A stretch of DNA of 64,000 nt. Origin: Sphingobacterium hotanense. GTDB taxonomy: Bacteria > Bacteroidota > Bacteroidia > Sphingobacteriales > Sphingobacteriaceae. The notes beneath the pieces were generated by a model. The model did no database searches, was not told the DNA's origin, and saw only the letters and a list, made by a program, of their open reading frames with translations. Shown one piece after another: positions 24,044-34,925 of this stretch. The stretch lies in the NCBI RefSeq assembly GCF_008274825.1, contig NZ_CP030848.1:1798001-1862000 (forward strand), read 5' to 3'. Each line of letters begins with the position of its first letter. Position 1 is the first letter of the stretch. Position numbers and translations under genes: made by a program.

Positions 24044-26212
24044 CTAAATTCCCATTTCTTTTAAGATAAACTGTGCATTATCGATCTTATCAGCGATCCA
24101 TAATACATAGCGGATATCGACACCGATGGAGCGGCTGTAGCTTTCGTTCCATGCGAAGTCGTTGATGGTTGCGTCGTAGGCACGGTCGAAGTTAACCCCG
24201 ATTAATTCACCATGTGCATTCATGATTGGCGATCCGGAGTTTCCACCGGTAGTATCCATATTGTATAGGATATTTACAGGCACATCGTTGATTTCTTTTT
24301 TGAAATAGTTGCCGAAGTTCTTGTCTAACCAGTTTTGCTTAATAGCTTGTGGATAAGCAAATTCAGGAGCACCTGAGTTGCCTTTCTCGATTAGCCCTCG
24401 TACCGTGGTGAATGGCTCCATGTACGTAGCATCAACTGGGCTATATCCTTTGATATTTCCGAAAGTCAAGCGAAGCGTAGAGTTCGCATCCGGGATAAAG
24501 TTCTTCGATTGGAATTGCTCTTTAACCGCTACATAATCTGCCATCAGTTTATTCAAATTTCCTTCACGACGTTTCTGCTCATCGCGGAATGGAGCAGTCT
24601 CCTTGTACAAGTCATCTTGGAATTTCAACAATTCGTCATTGTAGGCCATCAGTGTTGATGCATTCTTCAATACAGTGCTTACAAAATTGTCCATGTTGTT
24701 CATCGCAGACTTGTCAATTGCTGATTGAATATAGTTAGCAGCGTCCTGTTGCGATTTAAAGTTTCTTGCCTGTACAAACGCAATACTGTTTGCTCCGTTC
24801 AATTGGTATGCTTGCTCAAACATATGTCCGCCTATAGTTTTATCAACCGCTAAGTTGTAACCTTCGTATAGAGGAGCTAATTGTTTCTTAAACTGATCTA
24901 TGTTGACTTTAAAGAGTTCTTCGCGTTTCGCAGTTGAAAGCTCTTTTCCTAACGCCTCTTTAAATGAGTTCACCAAGCTAGAAACTTGTAATAAACGGAT
25001 TCCAGAATAGATATTGTTATACCATAGTTCTTTCTCCGCATCCGCAAATACGATATCGTAATGCTGATCGATATCCGACATCAGCGTACCGTACTTCTGT
25101 TTTAACTCCGGCTTGCTATTGATGAAGTCTAACAAAGCTTTATCTTCCGCTTCTTTGGTATTGATAAGGTCGATGTTTCTTAAGCCTTTCAATTTACCAC
25201 GGTAGTTTTTCATTACGTTCGCGTTGCGTTTTATACGTGTTGCTAAGGCTAGTTCCGTTGCTTTATCATCCTTACCAGCAAGAAGCATTTGTTGATTCTG
25301 ATAATCGTAGAGTTCTGAAGTATATGGTAATAAGAACTTCTGTTGGTATTCAATATATTGCGCAGGGCGATGACGGAACGTACGTCCTGGATAACCTAGG
25401 ATAAATACGAAGTCGTTTTCATTAACTCCCTTAGGATTTACTTTTAAGTGTTTCTTTGGAGTGTAAGGAACATTATCTTTTGAATATTTTGCAGATTTAC
25501 CATCCGGCGCAACATACGCTCTCAAGAAGGAGAAATCCCCTGTATGTCTTGGCCATACCCAGTTGTCCGTTTCGCCTCCGAATTCCCCAATATCCTGACG
25601 TGGGATATATACTAAACGAACATCCTCAATAGTCTTGTATTTGAAAAGGACGTAGCTCTTTCCTATAAACATTTCAGAAACCTCAGCTTTAATCGTAGGG
25701 TCATCAGCTTCTGCAGCTTTCGCCAACTCTACACGCTTTTTATTGATTAAGTCAATACGCTGGATAGGATCCGTGATATTAGCAACAGCATCAAGAACTT
25801 GTTTTGATACATCTTCGTAAGAGTCTGTAATACGTATAGTTAGTCCTTTCGCTTCTATCTCTTGCTCGTGCGAATTTGCGACAAAGCCGTTCTGCAAATA
25901 GTTATGCTCTGGTGTTGATGCTAATTGAACCGCAGAGAAGGCACAGTGATGGTTGGTGATGATTAATCCTGTTCTAGAGACGAAAGATCCCGTACAGCCA
26001 CTAACCTGCACAAGGGCGTCCACCAAACCAATCTGTCCCGGATTGTAAATATCTTTTTCACTAATCTTTAGACCCGCTTTTTTCAATCCCGCACGGCTCA
26101 ATTCACTAAGAGGGAACATCCCTTCATCAGGAATGGTTGCCGAGAAGTTGAATGTTCCGAGCGCTAGCGCCGAGAGCAAGACTCCCGTCTTTAACATATT
26201 CATCATAATCAT
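24044..26212 (-). CDS. S46-family dipeptidyl peptidase (DPP7/DPP11 type)
   Basis: 722 residues from the ATG at 26212. Signal peptide, then the S46 trypsin-like catalytic residues: His in 'TNHHCAF', the Asp region 'NWVWPRHTGDFSF', and Ser in 'DTTGGNSGSPIMN'. The helical cap lies between (about 270-560). These periplasmic enzymes remove dipeptides from peptide N termini and feed amino-acid catabolism. In 'IGVNFDRAYD' an Arg occupies the position that is Arg in DPP11 and Gly in DPP7, which suggests preference for Asp/Glu; this follows from family knowledge and was not aligned. A TAnnTTTG box on the minus strand at 26236-26229 lies inside a longer in-frame extension to 26239, so the shorter start is preferred. 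Confidence 0.93.
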   Translation of the reverse strand: MIMMNMLKTGVLLSALALGTFNFSATIPDEGMFPLSELSRAGLKKAGLKISEKDIYNPGQIGLVDALVQVSGCTGSFVSRTGLIITNHHCAFSAVQLASTPEHNYLQNGFVANSHEQEIEAKGLTIRITDSYEDVSKQVLDAVANITDPIQRIDLINKKRVELAKAAEADDPTIKAEVSEMFIGKSYVLFKYKTIEDVRLVYIPRQDIGEFGGETDNWVWPRHTGDFSFLRAYVAPDGKSAKYSKDNVPYTPKKHLKVNPKGVNENDFVFILGYPGRTFRHRPAQYIEYQQKFLLPYTSELYDYQNQQMLLAGKDDKATELALATRIKRNANVMKNYRGKLKGLRNIDLINTKEAEDKALLDFINSKPELKQKYGTLMSDIDQHYDIVFADAEKELWYNNIYSGIRLLQVSSLVNSFKEALGKELSTAKREELFKVNIDQFKKQLAPLYEGYNLAVDKTIGGHMFEQAYQLNGANSIAFVQARNFKSQQDAANYIQSAIDKSAMNNMDNFVSTVLKNASTLMAYNDELLKFQDDLYKETAPFRDEQKRREGNLNKLMADYVAVKEQFQSKNFIPDANSTLRLTFGNIKGYSPVDATYMEPFTTVRGLIEKGNSGAPEFAYPQAIKQNWLDKNFGNYFKKEINDVPVNILYNMDTTGGNSGSPIMNAHGELIGVNFDRAYDATINDFAWNESYSRSIGVDIRYVLWIADKIDNAQFILKEMGI

Positions 26213-26228
26213 TGTATTTGTTTCAGTC

Positions 26229-26236
26229 CAAAAATA
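26229..26236 (-). promoter_or_regulatory. Candidate -7 box for the S46 peptidase gene
   Basis: TATTTTTG on the minus strand fits TAnnTTTG and lies 17 bases before the ATG at 26212. No clear TTTG is found 19-21 bases further upstream. Confidence 0.4.
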
Positions 26237-26288
26237 CAAAATGTTTTTGTGAGGGTTGAATCATTTTAGGTATCTGAGAAAGTGTTTC

Positions 26289-26296
26289 TATATTTG
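26289..26296 (+). promoter_or_regulatory. Candidate -7 box for the ClC gene
   Basis: TATATTTG at 26289-26296, 8 bases before the ATG at 26305. If real, the mRNA is almost leaderless or translation starts at the later ATG at 26353. Confidence 0.4.
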
Positions 26297-26304
26297 CATA
26301 TAAT

Positions 26305-28095
26305 ATGAGAGAGCGCTTGCTAAAAAGACTAGAGTATATCAATCAATGGCGGATGAAGAAGATTTCCAATCGGAACTTCTTGGTAGTGTTAGCTTTTGTG
26401 GTGGGTATAGTTGGCGGATTAGCGGCTGCATTGTTGAAAGGAATGACTCATTTTATTGCATCCTCCTTACAGGATGATGTGGAATGGCATTATAAATACT
26501 CACTCTATCTAATATTTCCGTTAATAGGTATTTTCTTAAGTGTACTCTTCGTACGGAAATTCTTACGAGGCAAGAAACTAGAACACGGTATCACGCCGAT
26601 TATCTATTCTATCTCCCGAAAATCTAGCCGGATTGATTTTCACAACATCTATTCGCAGATTGTCACGAGTGCTTTAACTGTAGGATTTGGTGGGTCATCA
26701 GGATTGGAGGCGCCGATTGCTTACTCTGGGTCGGCAATTGGATCCAACATCGGGCGTTTCTTTGGCTTGAGCTATAAGGAGATCACGATGTTGCTAGCCT
26801 GCGGTGCTGCAGCCGGTATTTCCGGTGCATTCAATAGCCCGGTCGCTGGGATGATCTTTGCAATCGAAATTCTCCTTCCGGAATTTTCTATCCCTGCGTT
26901 CATCCCTTTATTGATTTCAGCTGCGCTAGCATCAGTGATTTCCAAACTCTTATATAGCGAGCCTCTTTTCCATACAGCAACCACAGGTTGGGAAGTAGAC
27001 GCCTTATTCTTTTACTTGTTATTAGCTGTTATTATAGGCGTTTATACCGTCTATTTTTCGAAGATATCCCAATGGGTGAAGGATTGGTTCGCCAGTATTA
27101 AAAATCCTTATAATAAAGTCTGGATAAGCGGTGTATCGCTTGGGATTTTAATCTTTATCTTCCCGGCGCTTTATGGTGAAGGATACATCACCATCCAACA
27201 GATATTGGATGGCCGTTTTGATGCTATTGTAAAGAATAGCTTATTCGCCGATTATAAAGATATGGCCTGGGTAGTCATCTGCTATACCGTGCTGACTCTA
27301 TTTGCCAAGTCTATTGCTTCGCTATTTACCATCAATGGCGGTGGTAATGGTGGTGTATTCGGACCTAGTCTTGTGATGGGTGGATTAATCGGTTTCGCAT
27401 TCGCATTCGGCATGAATCAGCTCGGCGTTGTACAGTTGAACGTCCCTAACTTTGTGATGGCAGGGATGGCTGGCGCCTTAGCAGGCGTAATGCATGCCCC
27501 TTTAACAGGAATATTCTTGATTGCAGAGATCACCGGTGGATACACCCTCATGGTGCCCCTGATGTTGGTTGCGTCTATATCCTATTTTATCAACAGAGCG
27601 GTGATGAAGCACTCCATCTACACTAAAGTATTAGCGGAATCGGGCGACTTGCTGTCTTATGAGGATAAGGATCGTACGGTGCTTAGTATGATGAAATTAC
27701 GCTATGTCTTGGAGACTAACTTTGTTGTACTAAAACCAGAAGAGACGCCCTTAGACCGCCAATCTGATATTATCCATTCTAAACGTAATATCTTTCCAAT
27801 CGTAGATGATTCAGGAAAGCTTTTAGGTATTATCTATAGCGAGCGCCTATTCTCCATACTACTTGCTGAGCAGGAAGGCAAGGACAAGAACTTCGCTGTC
27901 TTAGCCCAGAAACCCAATGATATTATCCTAGAAAACGAGAATATGGAAGTCGTGATGACGAAAATGAATCGTGATGATGTATGGATACTGCCGGTCGTAA
28001 ATAAAGACGACCAATATCTAGGTTTTGTATCGAAGTCTTCCGTATTCAATAAGTATAGAGGGCTTCTCGTTCGTCAAGGAATGTATTTGGAGTAA
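26305..28095 (+). CDS. ClC-type chloride channel/antiporter with CBS domains
   Basis: 596 residues with about ten to eleven hydrophobic helices (residues 25-440) and two C-terminal CBS motifs (about 465-595). ClC signatures: 'GGSSGLEAPIAYSGSAIGSN' (GSGLE variant of the gating-Glu loop), 'AGISGAFNSPVAGMIFAIE', and 'GGNGGVFGPSLVMGG'. It moves chloride across the inner membrane, possibly in exchange for protons. An ATG at 26353 ('MKKISNRNF') is an alternative start. Divergent from the S46 gene. The CBS pair may sense adenine nucleotides, as in relatives. Confidence 0.93.
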   Translation: MRERLLKRLEYINQWRMKKISNRNFLVVLAFVVGIVGGLAAALLKGMTHFIASSLQDDVEWHYKYSLYLIFPLIGIFLSVLFVRKFLRGKKLEHGITPIIYSISRKSSRIDFHNIYSQIVTSALTVGFGGSSGLEAPIAYSGSAIGSNIGRFFGLSYKEITMLLACGAAAGISGAFNSPVAGMIFAIEILLPEFSIPAFIPLLISAALASVISKLLYSEPLFHTATTGWEVDALFFYLLLAVIIGVYTVYFSKISQWVKDWFASIKNPYNKVWISGVSLGILIFIFPALYGEGYITIQQILDGRFDAIVKNSLFADYKDMAWVVICYTVLTLFAKSIASLFTINGGGNGGVFGPSLVMGGLIGFAFAFGMNQLGVVQLNVPNFVMAGMAGALAGVMHAPLTGIFLIAEITGGYTLMVPLMLVASISYFINRAVMKHSIYTKVLAESGDLLSYEDKDRTVLSMMKLRYVLETNFVVLKPEETPLDRQSDIIHSKRNIFPIVDDSGKLLGIIYSERLFSILLAEQEGKDKNFAVLAQKPNDIILENENMEVVMTKMNRDDVWILPVVNKDDQYLGFVSKSSVFNKYRGLLVRQGMYLE

Positions 28096-28468
28096 CAAGA
28101 TTAACCAACAACCTTTAATCTAGCTTAGCAATTGCTTTTTGTATTGAAGCCTTCCCTTAATAGGCCTCTGAACTTTACGCTACATCGTCCCATACCTTGT
28201 ACACAATCGTATTCAAGCGACTGTTTATTACTCCTTTGAACAAATAAGCTACTTTTTCCAACTATTTAACGCTATCGTTTGTCTAAGGTATTAGATGCAT
28301 TGAAAACCAGTGTTTTAACACGAATACAATCTATTAATCCCAATTTCTTAACTATAAAATAATATGTTAACAAATGTTAAACGGTACAATAATTGTTAAA
28401 TAGTACGTTAATAAGAGGGGAGTGTAATAAAAATATTACGAAGGAAGAATTAAACATATACAATTACT
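28096..28468. promoter_or_regulatory. Upstream region of the efflux operon with palindromic motifs
   Basis: No gene in 373 bases. Near the operon, 28367-28380 is a perfect palindrome (TTAACAAATGTTAA), and GTAC at 28384-28387 and 28402-28405 frame 'TTGTTAAA'. These repeated GTTAA motifs could be an operator, but no regulator gene is adjacent. No clear TTTG/TAnnTTTG pair seen. Confidence 0.35.
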
Positions 28469-29632
28469 GTGAAGAAACTAAATTTATCATTTTTAAAAGG
28501 AACGCTCGTATTGTTCAGTTCATTAAGTATCTTATCAAGCTGTTCAGAGAGCAAATCAAAAGAAAAAGAATCCAACAAAGCATTAGCATTACCAGTTTAC
28601 ACGGTATCCCGCGACAATGCGGTTACTGTGAAAGATTATCTGGGTACTATCGAAGGTAAGGTGAATGTCGATGTCCGTCCGCAAGTGGAAGGGCTATTGC
28701 AGGAAATCTATGTCGATGAGGGTGCCTTTGTGCAAAAAGGGCAGAAGCTATTCAAGATAGACCCATCGTTTTATCAAGAGGATTTAAATAATTCTGTAGC
28801 GAGTCAACAGGTCGCTCGTGCGAAGCTAAAAAACGCGCAGTTAGAAGTAGATCGTTTGAAGCCATTGGTAGATAACGAGGTTATCTCCGAAGTTCGTTTA
28901 GCATCGGCACAGGCAGATTATCAAGTTGCTAAAGCTACATTAGATCAAGCAAACGCAGAAGTCCGCTCCGCGCAGTTATCTAAAGACTTCACTGTTGTTA
29001 CAGCGCCGGTTAGTGGATATATCGGACGTATTCCGAAACGTATCGGTAACTTAGTGTCAAAGGGCGATAAAGAGCCTTTAACCTACCTTTCTGATGTTCA
29101 AGAAATCTACGTTTATTTCGCGATGAACGAATCTGATTTCCTCTACTTTTCCAAAGCGCAGGCGAGGAAGGATAGTATCGAAGGACGCAAATACGATAAA
29201 CTCAAAAAACTAACTTTCCCGGATGTTACGCTAGTACTCGCCGACGGAGAGGACTATAAATACAAAGGCACAGTTGACGCTGTGAATGGACAAGTCGATC
29301 GTACTACGGGGGCTATTTCATTACGTGCATCCTTTGCTAACCCAGACAACATCCTGCGTTCAGGAAGTACAGGTACCTTAAAAATCTCAGAAGTTAAGGA
29401 CCATGTAATCCAGATTCCACAGGTCGCAACAAGCGAGCTGCAGGACAAGACCTTTGTTTTTGTTGTAGACAAGAACAATACGGCTCAGCGTCGCAATATC
29501 AAAGTTGCCGGTAAGAGTAAGGATAACTACATTGTGTCAGAGGGATTGCAAGAAGGTGACCGTGTTATTTTAAGTGGTTTTGATAAGCTAACAGACGGTT
29601 CAGCCATTATCCCAATCGAACAAAAGAAGTAA
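28469..29632 (+). CDS. RND efflux periplasmic adaptor lipoprotein
   Basis: 387 residues beginning at a GTG codon that directly precedes the lipoprotein signal ('LVLFSSLSILSSCSES'). It is an AcrA/MexA-type adaptor: biotinyl-lipoyl half-motifs ('VDVRPQVEGLLQEIYVDEGAFVQKGQKLFKID' and 'VTAPVSGYIGRIPKRIGNLV'), a coiled helical hairpin between (about 95-165), and beta-barrel plus membrane-proximal parts ('DGEDYKYKGTVDAVNGQVDR', 'QIPQVATSEL'). It links the inner-membrane pump to the outer-membrane channel. First gene of a three-gene efflux operon. Confidence 0.95.
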   Translation: MKKLNLSFLKGTLVLFSSLSILSSCSESKSKEKESNKALALPVYTVSRDNAVTVKDYLGTIEGKVNVDVRPQVEGLLQEIYVDEGAFVQKGQKLFKIDPSFYQEDLNNSVASQQVARAKLKNAQLEVDRLKPLVDNEVISEVRLASAQADYQVAKATLDQANAEVRSAQLSKDFTVVTAPVSGYIGRIPKRIGNLVSKGDKEPLTYLSDVQEIYVYFAMNESDFLYFSKAQARKDSIEGRKYDKLKKLTFPDVTLVLADGEDYKYKGTVDAVNGQVDRTTGAISLRASFANPDNILRSGSTGTLKISEVKDHVIQIPQVATSELQDKTFVFVVDKNNTAQRRNIKVAGKSKDNYIVSEGLQEGDRVILSGFDKLTDGSAIIPIEQKK

Positions 29633-29710
29633 GAATACTCAAGACTTATACAAGCTATTTCTACCGCTCGCCAGAGCGGTAGGATAGTATCGTCTATCTA
29701 AATATTTTAT

Positions 29711-32700
29711 ATGTTAAAGACATTCGTAAATCGACCCGTCCTGGCTACGGTTGTATCTATCATATTAGTTATTCTCGGATTAGTGGGGATGAAATTGCTA
29801 CCTGTGACGCGATTTCCTGAAATTGCGCCGCCTTCAGTAGTGGTATCGTTGAGTTATCCGGGCGCGACTGCAGAAACGGTCGCAAAGAGTGTACTCTTAC
29901 CCATCGAAGAAGCCATCAATGGGGTAGAGAACATGACCTATATACGCTCTACAGCATCCAACTCCGGTTCCGGTAATGTGACGGTTTATTTTAAAACAGG
30001 AACTAACCCTGATGTAGCCTCAGTAAACGTCCAAACGCGTATTTCTAAGGCCATCAGTTCTATTCCAGCCGAAGTAAATGAAGCTGGTATCACCACGATG
30101 CCGAGGCAGAGTGGGGTTATCATGACGATCAACCTATTCTCTGATCATCGCGATAGCATCTATGATGAGACCTTTTTGCAGGCATACGCACAGATCAACT
30201 TGATGCGCCCCTTACTTCGTGTGGATGGAGTCGCTCAAGTATCCCGCCTGGGAGCGCGTGACTACGCCATGCGTCTATGGTTAAATCCCGAGAAGCTTGC
30301 ACTTTATAATTTAGTGCCAAAAGACGTGACTGATGCGATCAAAGATCAAAACTTTGAAATTGCACCAGGTAAGTTCGGGGAGACCTCCGATGAAGCCTTC
30401 GAAACAGTGATCAAACATAAGGGGCGTTTCACACAGCCTGAAGAGTTCCAAAACGTCGTCATCAAAACCAATAAAGATGGTTCGGTATTATACCTCAAAG
30501 ATGTCGCTCGTGTTGAGTTCGGCGCGACCAACCTAAACTCGGACAACAAAGTCGATGGGCATCCCGGCTTAACGTTGAACTTAACGCAGACCAGTGGATC
30601 CAACGCCCATGATATCGATGTGGAAGTCCGTAAAGTTCTGGAAGAACAAGCAAAAACATTCCCTAAGGGTATCAATTACGAGATTACCTATTCCGTGCGC
30701 GATCAGATTGATGAGTCTATCTCGCAAGTGAAGCACACCCTATTTGAGGCGTTTATTCTCGTATTTATCATTGTATTTATCTTCTTGCAGGATTTTCGCT
30801 CGACCTTGATCCCGGCGATCGCTATTCCGGTTTCCTTGGTGGGTACATTCTTCTTCTTGGGGCTTTTCGGATTCTCGCTGAATGTATTGACGATGTTTGC
30901 CTTGGTGCTCGCGATTGGTATTGTGGTCGATGACGCAATCGTCGTCGTCGAGGCCATCCACCAGAAGATGCACCATACCGGTTTAAAAGCCAAGGCCGCG
31001 ACCTTATCGACCATGTCGGAAATTACATCAGCAATCCTATCCATTACGATGGTGATGGCGGCAGTATTCTTGCCGGTAGGATTTATGGAAGGACCAGCCG
31101 GTATTTTCTACAGACAATTCGCCTATACCTTGGCTACGGCTATTTTAATCTCGGCATTGAACGCCCTAACTTTAAGTCCGGCTTTATGTGCCTTGCTATT
31201 AAAACCTGCGCAAGATGAACTGGAAGAAGAAAAAGACAAAAATAAGTTTGAAAAATATAAAGGACGTTTCTTTAAAGCCTTCAATACAGCATTTGACAAT
31301 TTCACGAATAAATACATTGGTGGCGTCAAATACCTGATCAAAAAGAAGAATGTCGCTTGGGCGGGATTAGCATTAATCACGGCAATTGGCGTATTCGCTA
31401 TGTATAAGTCGCCTAAAGCCTTTATCCCTACAGAGGATGATGGATTTATCACTTACAACTTGGCAATGCCTCCAGGGGCTTCATTATCGCGTACCACGGA
31501 AGTGTTAAGGATGGCAGATAGCATTTTGAAGAAGCACGAAGATATTGCCGGGATGACCACGGTATCGGGTTATAATGCTTTGGATGCAAGTTCCAGTCCG
31601 GCATTTGCTGCGGGATATATCAACTTGGTTCCACATGCCGAACGTAAGAAAATCAAGAATATCACAGCCTTCATGGATACCATCCGTCAGGATCTATCCC
31701 AATTGCACGAGGCCAAGTTTACCGTATTCCCACGTCCAACGGTTCAGGGTTTCGGAGACTTTGCCGGTATTGAAATGGTCTTGCAGGATCGCTTGGGAGG
31801 AGATATTCGTGACTTTAACGTAGTTGCCGATACATTTATCAGTGAATTGAACCAACTACCCGAAGTGGGAAATGCCTATACCTCGTTCAAATCAAACTTC
31901 CCACAATATGAAGTTAATATCGATGTGGTGAAAGCAAAAGCCTTGGGTGTCAGTATCAACAGCTTAATGTCTACCATTCGTTCGTACTTCGCAAGGGTAC
32001 AAGCATCCGACTTCAGTCGATTCGGTAGACAATATCGTGTCTATGTTCAGTCAGACTTTGATTTCCGTAAAGATCCCGAGTCCTTTAACTCAATTTTCGT
32101 GCGTAACGATCAAGGCAAGATGGTGCCCATCAATACGATACTTACTTTGGAGAAAATTGTAGGACCAGAGACTATTACCCGATATAACCTGTATAATGCC
32201 ATCACCGTCAATGCTGAGCCTGCGGAAGGCTACAGTACAGGGGATGCAATGGCTGCCATTGAAAAATATGCGGAAGAAAAGCTGCCAGGAAACTACGGTT
32301 ATGAGTGGACAGGGATGAGTTTTGAGGAGAGCCAATCCGGCTCGCAGACCGTTCTCATCTTTGCTTTGAGTATCCTATTCGTTTATTTCTTGCTGGCGGC
32401 GCAGTACGAAAGCTATATTTTGCCATGGGCGGTATTGCTTTCTGTCCCGGTTGGATTGATCGGTGTATATGGAACAATCGCGTTAGTAGGATTACAAAAT
32501 AATATTTATGTACAAGTTGGTTTAATCATGTTGATTGGTCTCTTGGCAAAGAATGCTATCCTTATTGTGGAGTTTGCTGTTCAAGAACGGCAGAAGGGAA
32601 TGAGCATTGTCGATGCAGCGATCAACGGAGCAAAATTGCGTCTACGTCCAATCCTAATGACCTCGCTAGCCTTTGTGGCAGGTTTGGTTCCTTTAATGTG

Positions 32701-32866
32701 GACGGTAGGACCATCAGCAATCGGTAACCATTCCATCAGTTTCAGTGCTGCAGGAGGGATGCTGTTCGGAGTAACGTTCGGTATTTTCATTATACCAATG
32801 CTATTTGTTGTGTTCAAATCGCTGGATGAACTAGTACGTAGTAAAATAAAAACAGAGGAAGAATAA
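29711..32866 (+). CDS. RND efflux inner-membrane transporter (AcrB/MexB type)
   Basis: 1051 residues, normal for hydrophobe/amphiphile efflux-1 pumps. '[19 protein letters not shown]' is the first helix, '[20 protein letters not shown]' the usual start of the porter domain, '[13 protein letters not shown]' in helix 4 has the paired proton-relay Asp residues, and '[16 protein letters not shown]' in helix 10 has the relay Lys. Proton-driven export of drugs, detergents or metabolites. It starts 78 bases after the adaptor and its last base overlaps the outer-membrane factor start. Substrate cannot be read from the sequence. Confidence 0.97.
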   Translation: MLKTFVNRPVLATVVSIILVILGLVGMKLLPVTRFPEIAPPSVVVSLSYPGATAETVAKSVLLPIEEAINGVENMTYIRSTASNSGSGNVTVYFKTGTNPDVASVNVQTRISKAISSIPAEVNEAGITTMPRQSGVIMTINLFSDHRDSIYDETFLQAYAQINLMRPLLRVDGVAQVSRLGARDYAMRLWLNPEKLALYNLVPKDVTDAIKDQNFEIAPGKFGETSDEAFETVIKHKGRFTQPEEFQNVVIKTNKDGSVLYLKDVARVEFGATNLNSDNKVDGHPGLTLNLTQTSGSNAHDIDVEVRKVLEEQAKTFPKGINYEITYSVRDQIDESISQVKHTLFEAFILVFIIVFIFLQDFRSTLIPAIAIPVSLVGTFFFLGLFGFSLNVLTMFALVLAIGIVVDDAIVVVEAIHQKMHHTGLKAKAATLSTMSEITSAILSITMVMAAVFLPVGFMEGPAGIFYRQFAYTLATAILISALNALTLSPALCALLLKPAQDELEEEKDKNKFEKYKGRFFKAFNTAFDNFTNKYIGGVKYLIKKKNVAWAGLALITAIGVFAMYKSPKAFIPTEDDGFITYNLAMPPGASLSRTTEVLRMADSILKKHEDIAGMTTVSGYNALDASSSPAFAAGYINLVPHAERKKIKNITAFMDTIRQDLSQLHEAKFTVFPRPTVQGFGDFAGIEMVLQDRLGGDIRDFNVVADTFISELNQLPEVGNAYTSFKSNFPQYEVNIDVVKAKALGVSINSLMSTIRSYFARVQASDFSRFGRQYRVYVQSDFDFRKDPESFNSIFVRNDQGKMVPINTILTLEKIVGPETITRYNLYNAITVNAEPAEGYSTGDAMAAIEKYAEEKLPGNYGYEWTGMSFEESQSGSQTVLIFALSILFVYFLLAAQYESYILPWAVLLSVPVGLIGVYGTIALVGLQNNIYVQVGLIMLIGLLAKNAILIVEFAVQERQKGMSIVDAAINGAKLRLRPILMTSLAFVAGLVPLMWTVGPSAIGNHSISFSAAGGMLFGVTFGIFIIPMLFVVFKSLDELVRSKIKTEEE

Positions 32867-34332
32867 TGAAGAAGATATCAATAACAAAACTAAGCTTGGC
32901 CTGCTTATTTGCTGCGGTCGTCTTTATACAAAGCTGTAAAGTCGGGCAGAAATATAGCCAGCCTGAGCTCAATTTGCCCGATCAATATCGCGGGGATACA
33001 TTAGCCTATTTTGGCGACACGACAAGTATAAGCAAAACGACTTGGAAGCAGTTCTTCCATGATCCAACCTTAAAGAGCCTGATTGACTCGGCATTGAGCA
33101 ATAACTTCGATATGAAAACTGCTTTGTTGAATATCGAAATCGCTAATAAGGATCTTCGTAGAAATAAGCTAGACTATTTGCCCCAAGTTGATATGACCAT
33201 TGCCGGAGCGAATAAGCAATGGCGCTCCAAAGAGTTCGGATCAGGACCATCTTCAAAATGGTATGAGCGACACGGAACGAAGGCGTCGGAGAATATGTTT
33301 ACTTATTTATCTCAGTTTGGAACAGAGATCGGTTTTAATTGGGAGATCGATATCTGGGGAAAGATCGCAAACTCGAAAGATCAGTTGCTAGCGCAATACC
33401 TGAATACGCGCGAAGCGAAAAACGCAATCCAAACGCAGATCGTCAGCGATGTTGCCAAAGGCTATTTCAATCTGCTGATGCTTGACGCAAAGATCGAAGT
33501 TGCGAAACGAAACGTGCAGTTGAACGACAGCACCCTGCAGATGATCAAGCTTCAATACGAGGCCGGAGAGATCACCTCACTTGCGATACAACAGACGGAG
33601 TCGCAACGCTTGATCGCTGCCTCTTTGATCCCCGAACTGGAAAGAGAGATTATACTTCAAGAAAATGCATTACGCGTTTTGACAGGGCAGATGCCCGATT
33701 CCATCCAGCGCGGAACAAGTTTCGAACACCTGTTTGCGGAGAACAAGGATATTTCTCTTGGATCTCCATTAGAGATTATCCGTAATAGACCTGACATTCG
33801 CACGGCCGAATATGATTTGATTGCCGCCAATGCCGCAGCTAATATTCAACAAGCGATGCGCTATCCATCATTAACCCTAGGCGGTAACTTAGGGGTGAAT
33901 GCGATGTTGCCAAAAAATTGGTTTTCCATTCCAGGAGCATTGTTAGGAGGGATCACAGGTGAATTGACAGCACCGATCTTTAAAAACAAAACCTTAAAGA
34001 CAAATTGGGAAGTCGCAAAAATCGAACGTGAGAAATCAGAGCTTGCCTTACAACAAACCGTTGTCGAAGCCGTATCGGAAGTTTCCGGAGCCGTAATTAC
34101 CGTAGATAAATTGCGTGAGCAATTGGAATTTGCGAGATTACGTGTCGAAAACTCCGCAAAAGCCGTTAGAAATGCGAATCTACTGTTCCGCAGTGGATAT
34201 GCGACTTATTTAGAGGTTATCACCGCACAAGGAAACGCCTTGAACTCCGATCTAGCCCTGGTAGAACTACGACAAGAACACCTGGAATCCTATGTTGATC
34301 TTTATCGTGCGCTCGGGGGCGGATGGAGATAA
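32866..34332 (+). CDS. Outer-membrane efflux lipoprotein (NodT/OprM type)
   Basis: 488 residues with lipobox ('LFAAVVFIQSCKVGQKYSQP'), the family opening 'YSQPELNLPDQYR', and two repeated TolC/OEP halves ('FNLLMLDAKIEVAKRNVQLND', 'RNRPDIRTAEYDLIAANA'). It forms the trimeric outer-membrane channel of the pump. Start overlaps the transporter stop by one base (TAATG). A terminator lies about 120 bases beyond the stop. Confidence 0.95.
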   Translation: MKKISITKLSLACLFAAVVFIQSCKVGQKYSQPELNLPDQYRGDTLAYFGDTTSISKTTWKQFFHDPTLKSLIDSALSNNFDMKTALLNIEIANKDLRRNKLDYLPQVDMTIAGANKQWRSKEFGSGPSSKWYERHGTKASENMFTYLSQFGTEIGFNWEIDIWGKIANSKDQLLAQYLNTREAKNAIQTQIVSDVAKGYFNLLMLDAKIEVAKRNVQLNDSTLQMIKLQYEAGEITSLAIQQTESQRLIAASLIPELEREIILQENALRVLTGQMPDSIQRGTSFEHLFAENKDISLGSPLEIIRNRPDIRTAEYDLIAANAAANIQQAMRYPSLTLGGNLGVNAMLPKNWFSIPGALLGGITGELTAPIFKNKTLKTNWEVAKIEREKSELALQQTVVEAVSEVSGAVITVDKLREQLEFARLRVENSAKAVRNANLLFRSGYATYLEVITAQGNALNSDLALVELRQEHLESYVDLYRALGGGWR

Positions 34333-34450
34333 TTTAATTGTGAAAATCACGTTTTAAAGATATATAACCACAAAGAATCTTCACAGTATCGGAACCGATA
34401 CACTTCCTCTATCTTTACCTCGCTAAATGGGGTGAAGATAACTTAAAAGC

Positions 34451-34482
34451 AAGCTGTCCAAAAAAGGGCAGCTTCTTTTGTT
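34451..34482 (+). terminator. Terminator of the efflux operon
   Basis: Nine-pair stem (34451-34459 with 34466-34474, one G-T) around AAAAAA, followed by CTTTTGTT. Confidence 0.8.
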
Positions 34483-34484
34483 AG

Positions 34485-34925
34485 ATGTGAGAAGTTAGAT
34501 GTTAGATTTTAGAACTGTGCATTTGTGTTATGATTTTCTGAACTAGGAAAGGGAATTTTTTTGAACCAGGAAAGGAAAGATTTAAGGATTGGCAGGATGG
34601 GGTTGAAAGGATTATTCTTTTCTGAACCAGGAAAGGAAGGATTTAAGGATTGACAGGATCTAGTGTAGTGTTGGATGACGGTATGGGCATCGTGCGTTAT
34701 AGGAGACGTTTCACTAAATGTCTCCTATGAAAAATAAAATTCATTCCTTTTTTCCCGACAATGCCCGATCCTGCCCACCCTTAAATCCTTTTTTTCCTGG
34801 TTCAAAGACAACCCATCCTGTCAATCCTTAAATCCTTTTTTTCCTGATTCAAGACAATTTTTGCTAAAGAAAAAATACTAATATCTCACATCGAATGCCG
34901 CCATAGGTCTAAATACTAACTACTA
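34485..34925. repeat. Composite inverted repeat element (families A and B), left of the IS
   Basis: Left part 34485-34514 carries a family A motif ('AGATGTTAGATTTTAGA'). Then three forward family B units (near 34540, 34563, 34621: 'GAACCAGGAAAGGAAGGATT') and two reverse units (near 34770-34806 and 34810-34850: 'AATCCTTTTTTTCCTGGTTC'), symmetric about a perfect 9-bp hairpin (34699-34707 with 34720-34728). Right part 34905-34925 is family A again and runs into the IS. No gene in this gap. Confidence 0.8.

Noticed and set aside
28393..28659. 88-codon frame over the efflux adaptor start
   Set aside because: It overlaps the adaptor gene in another frame; the adaptor has clear family motifs.
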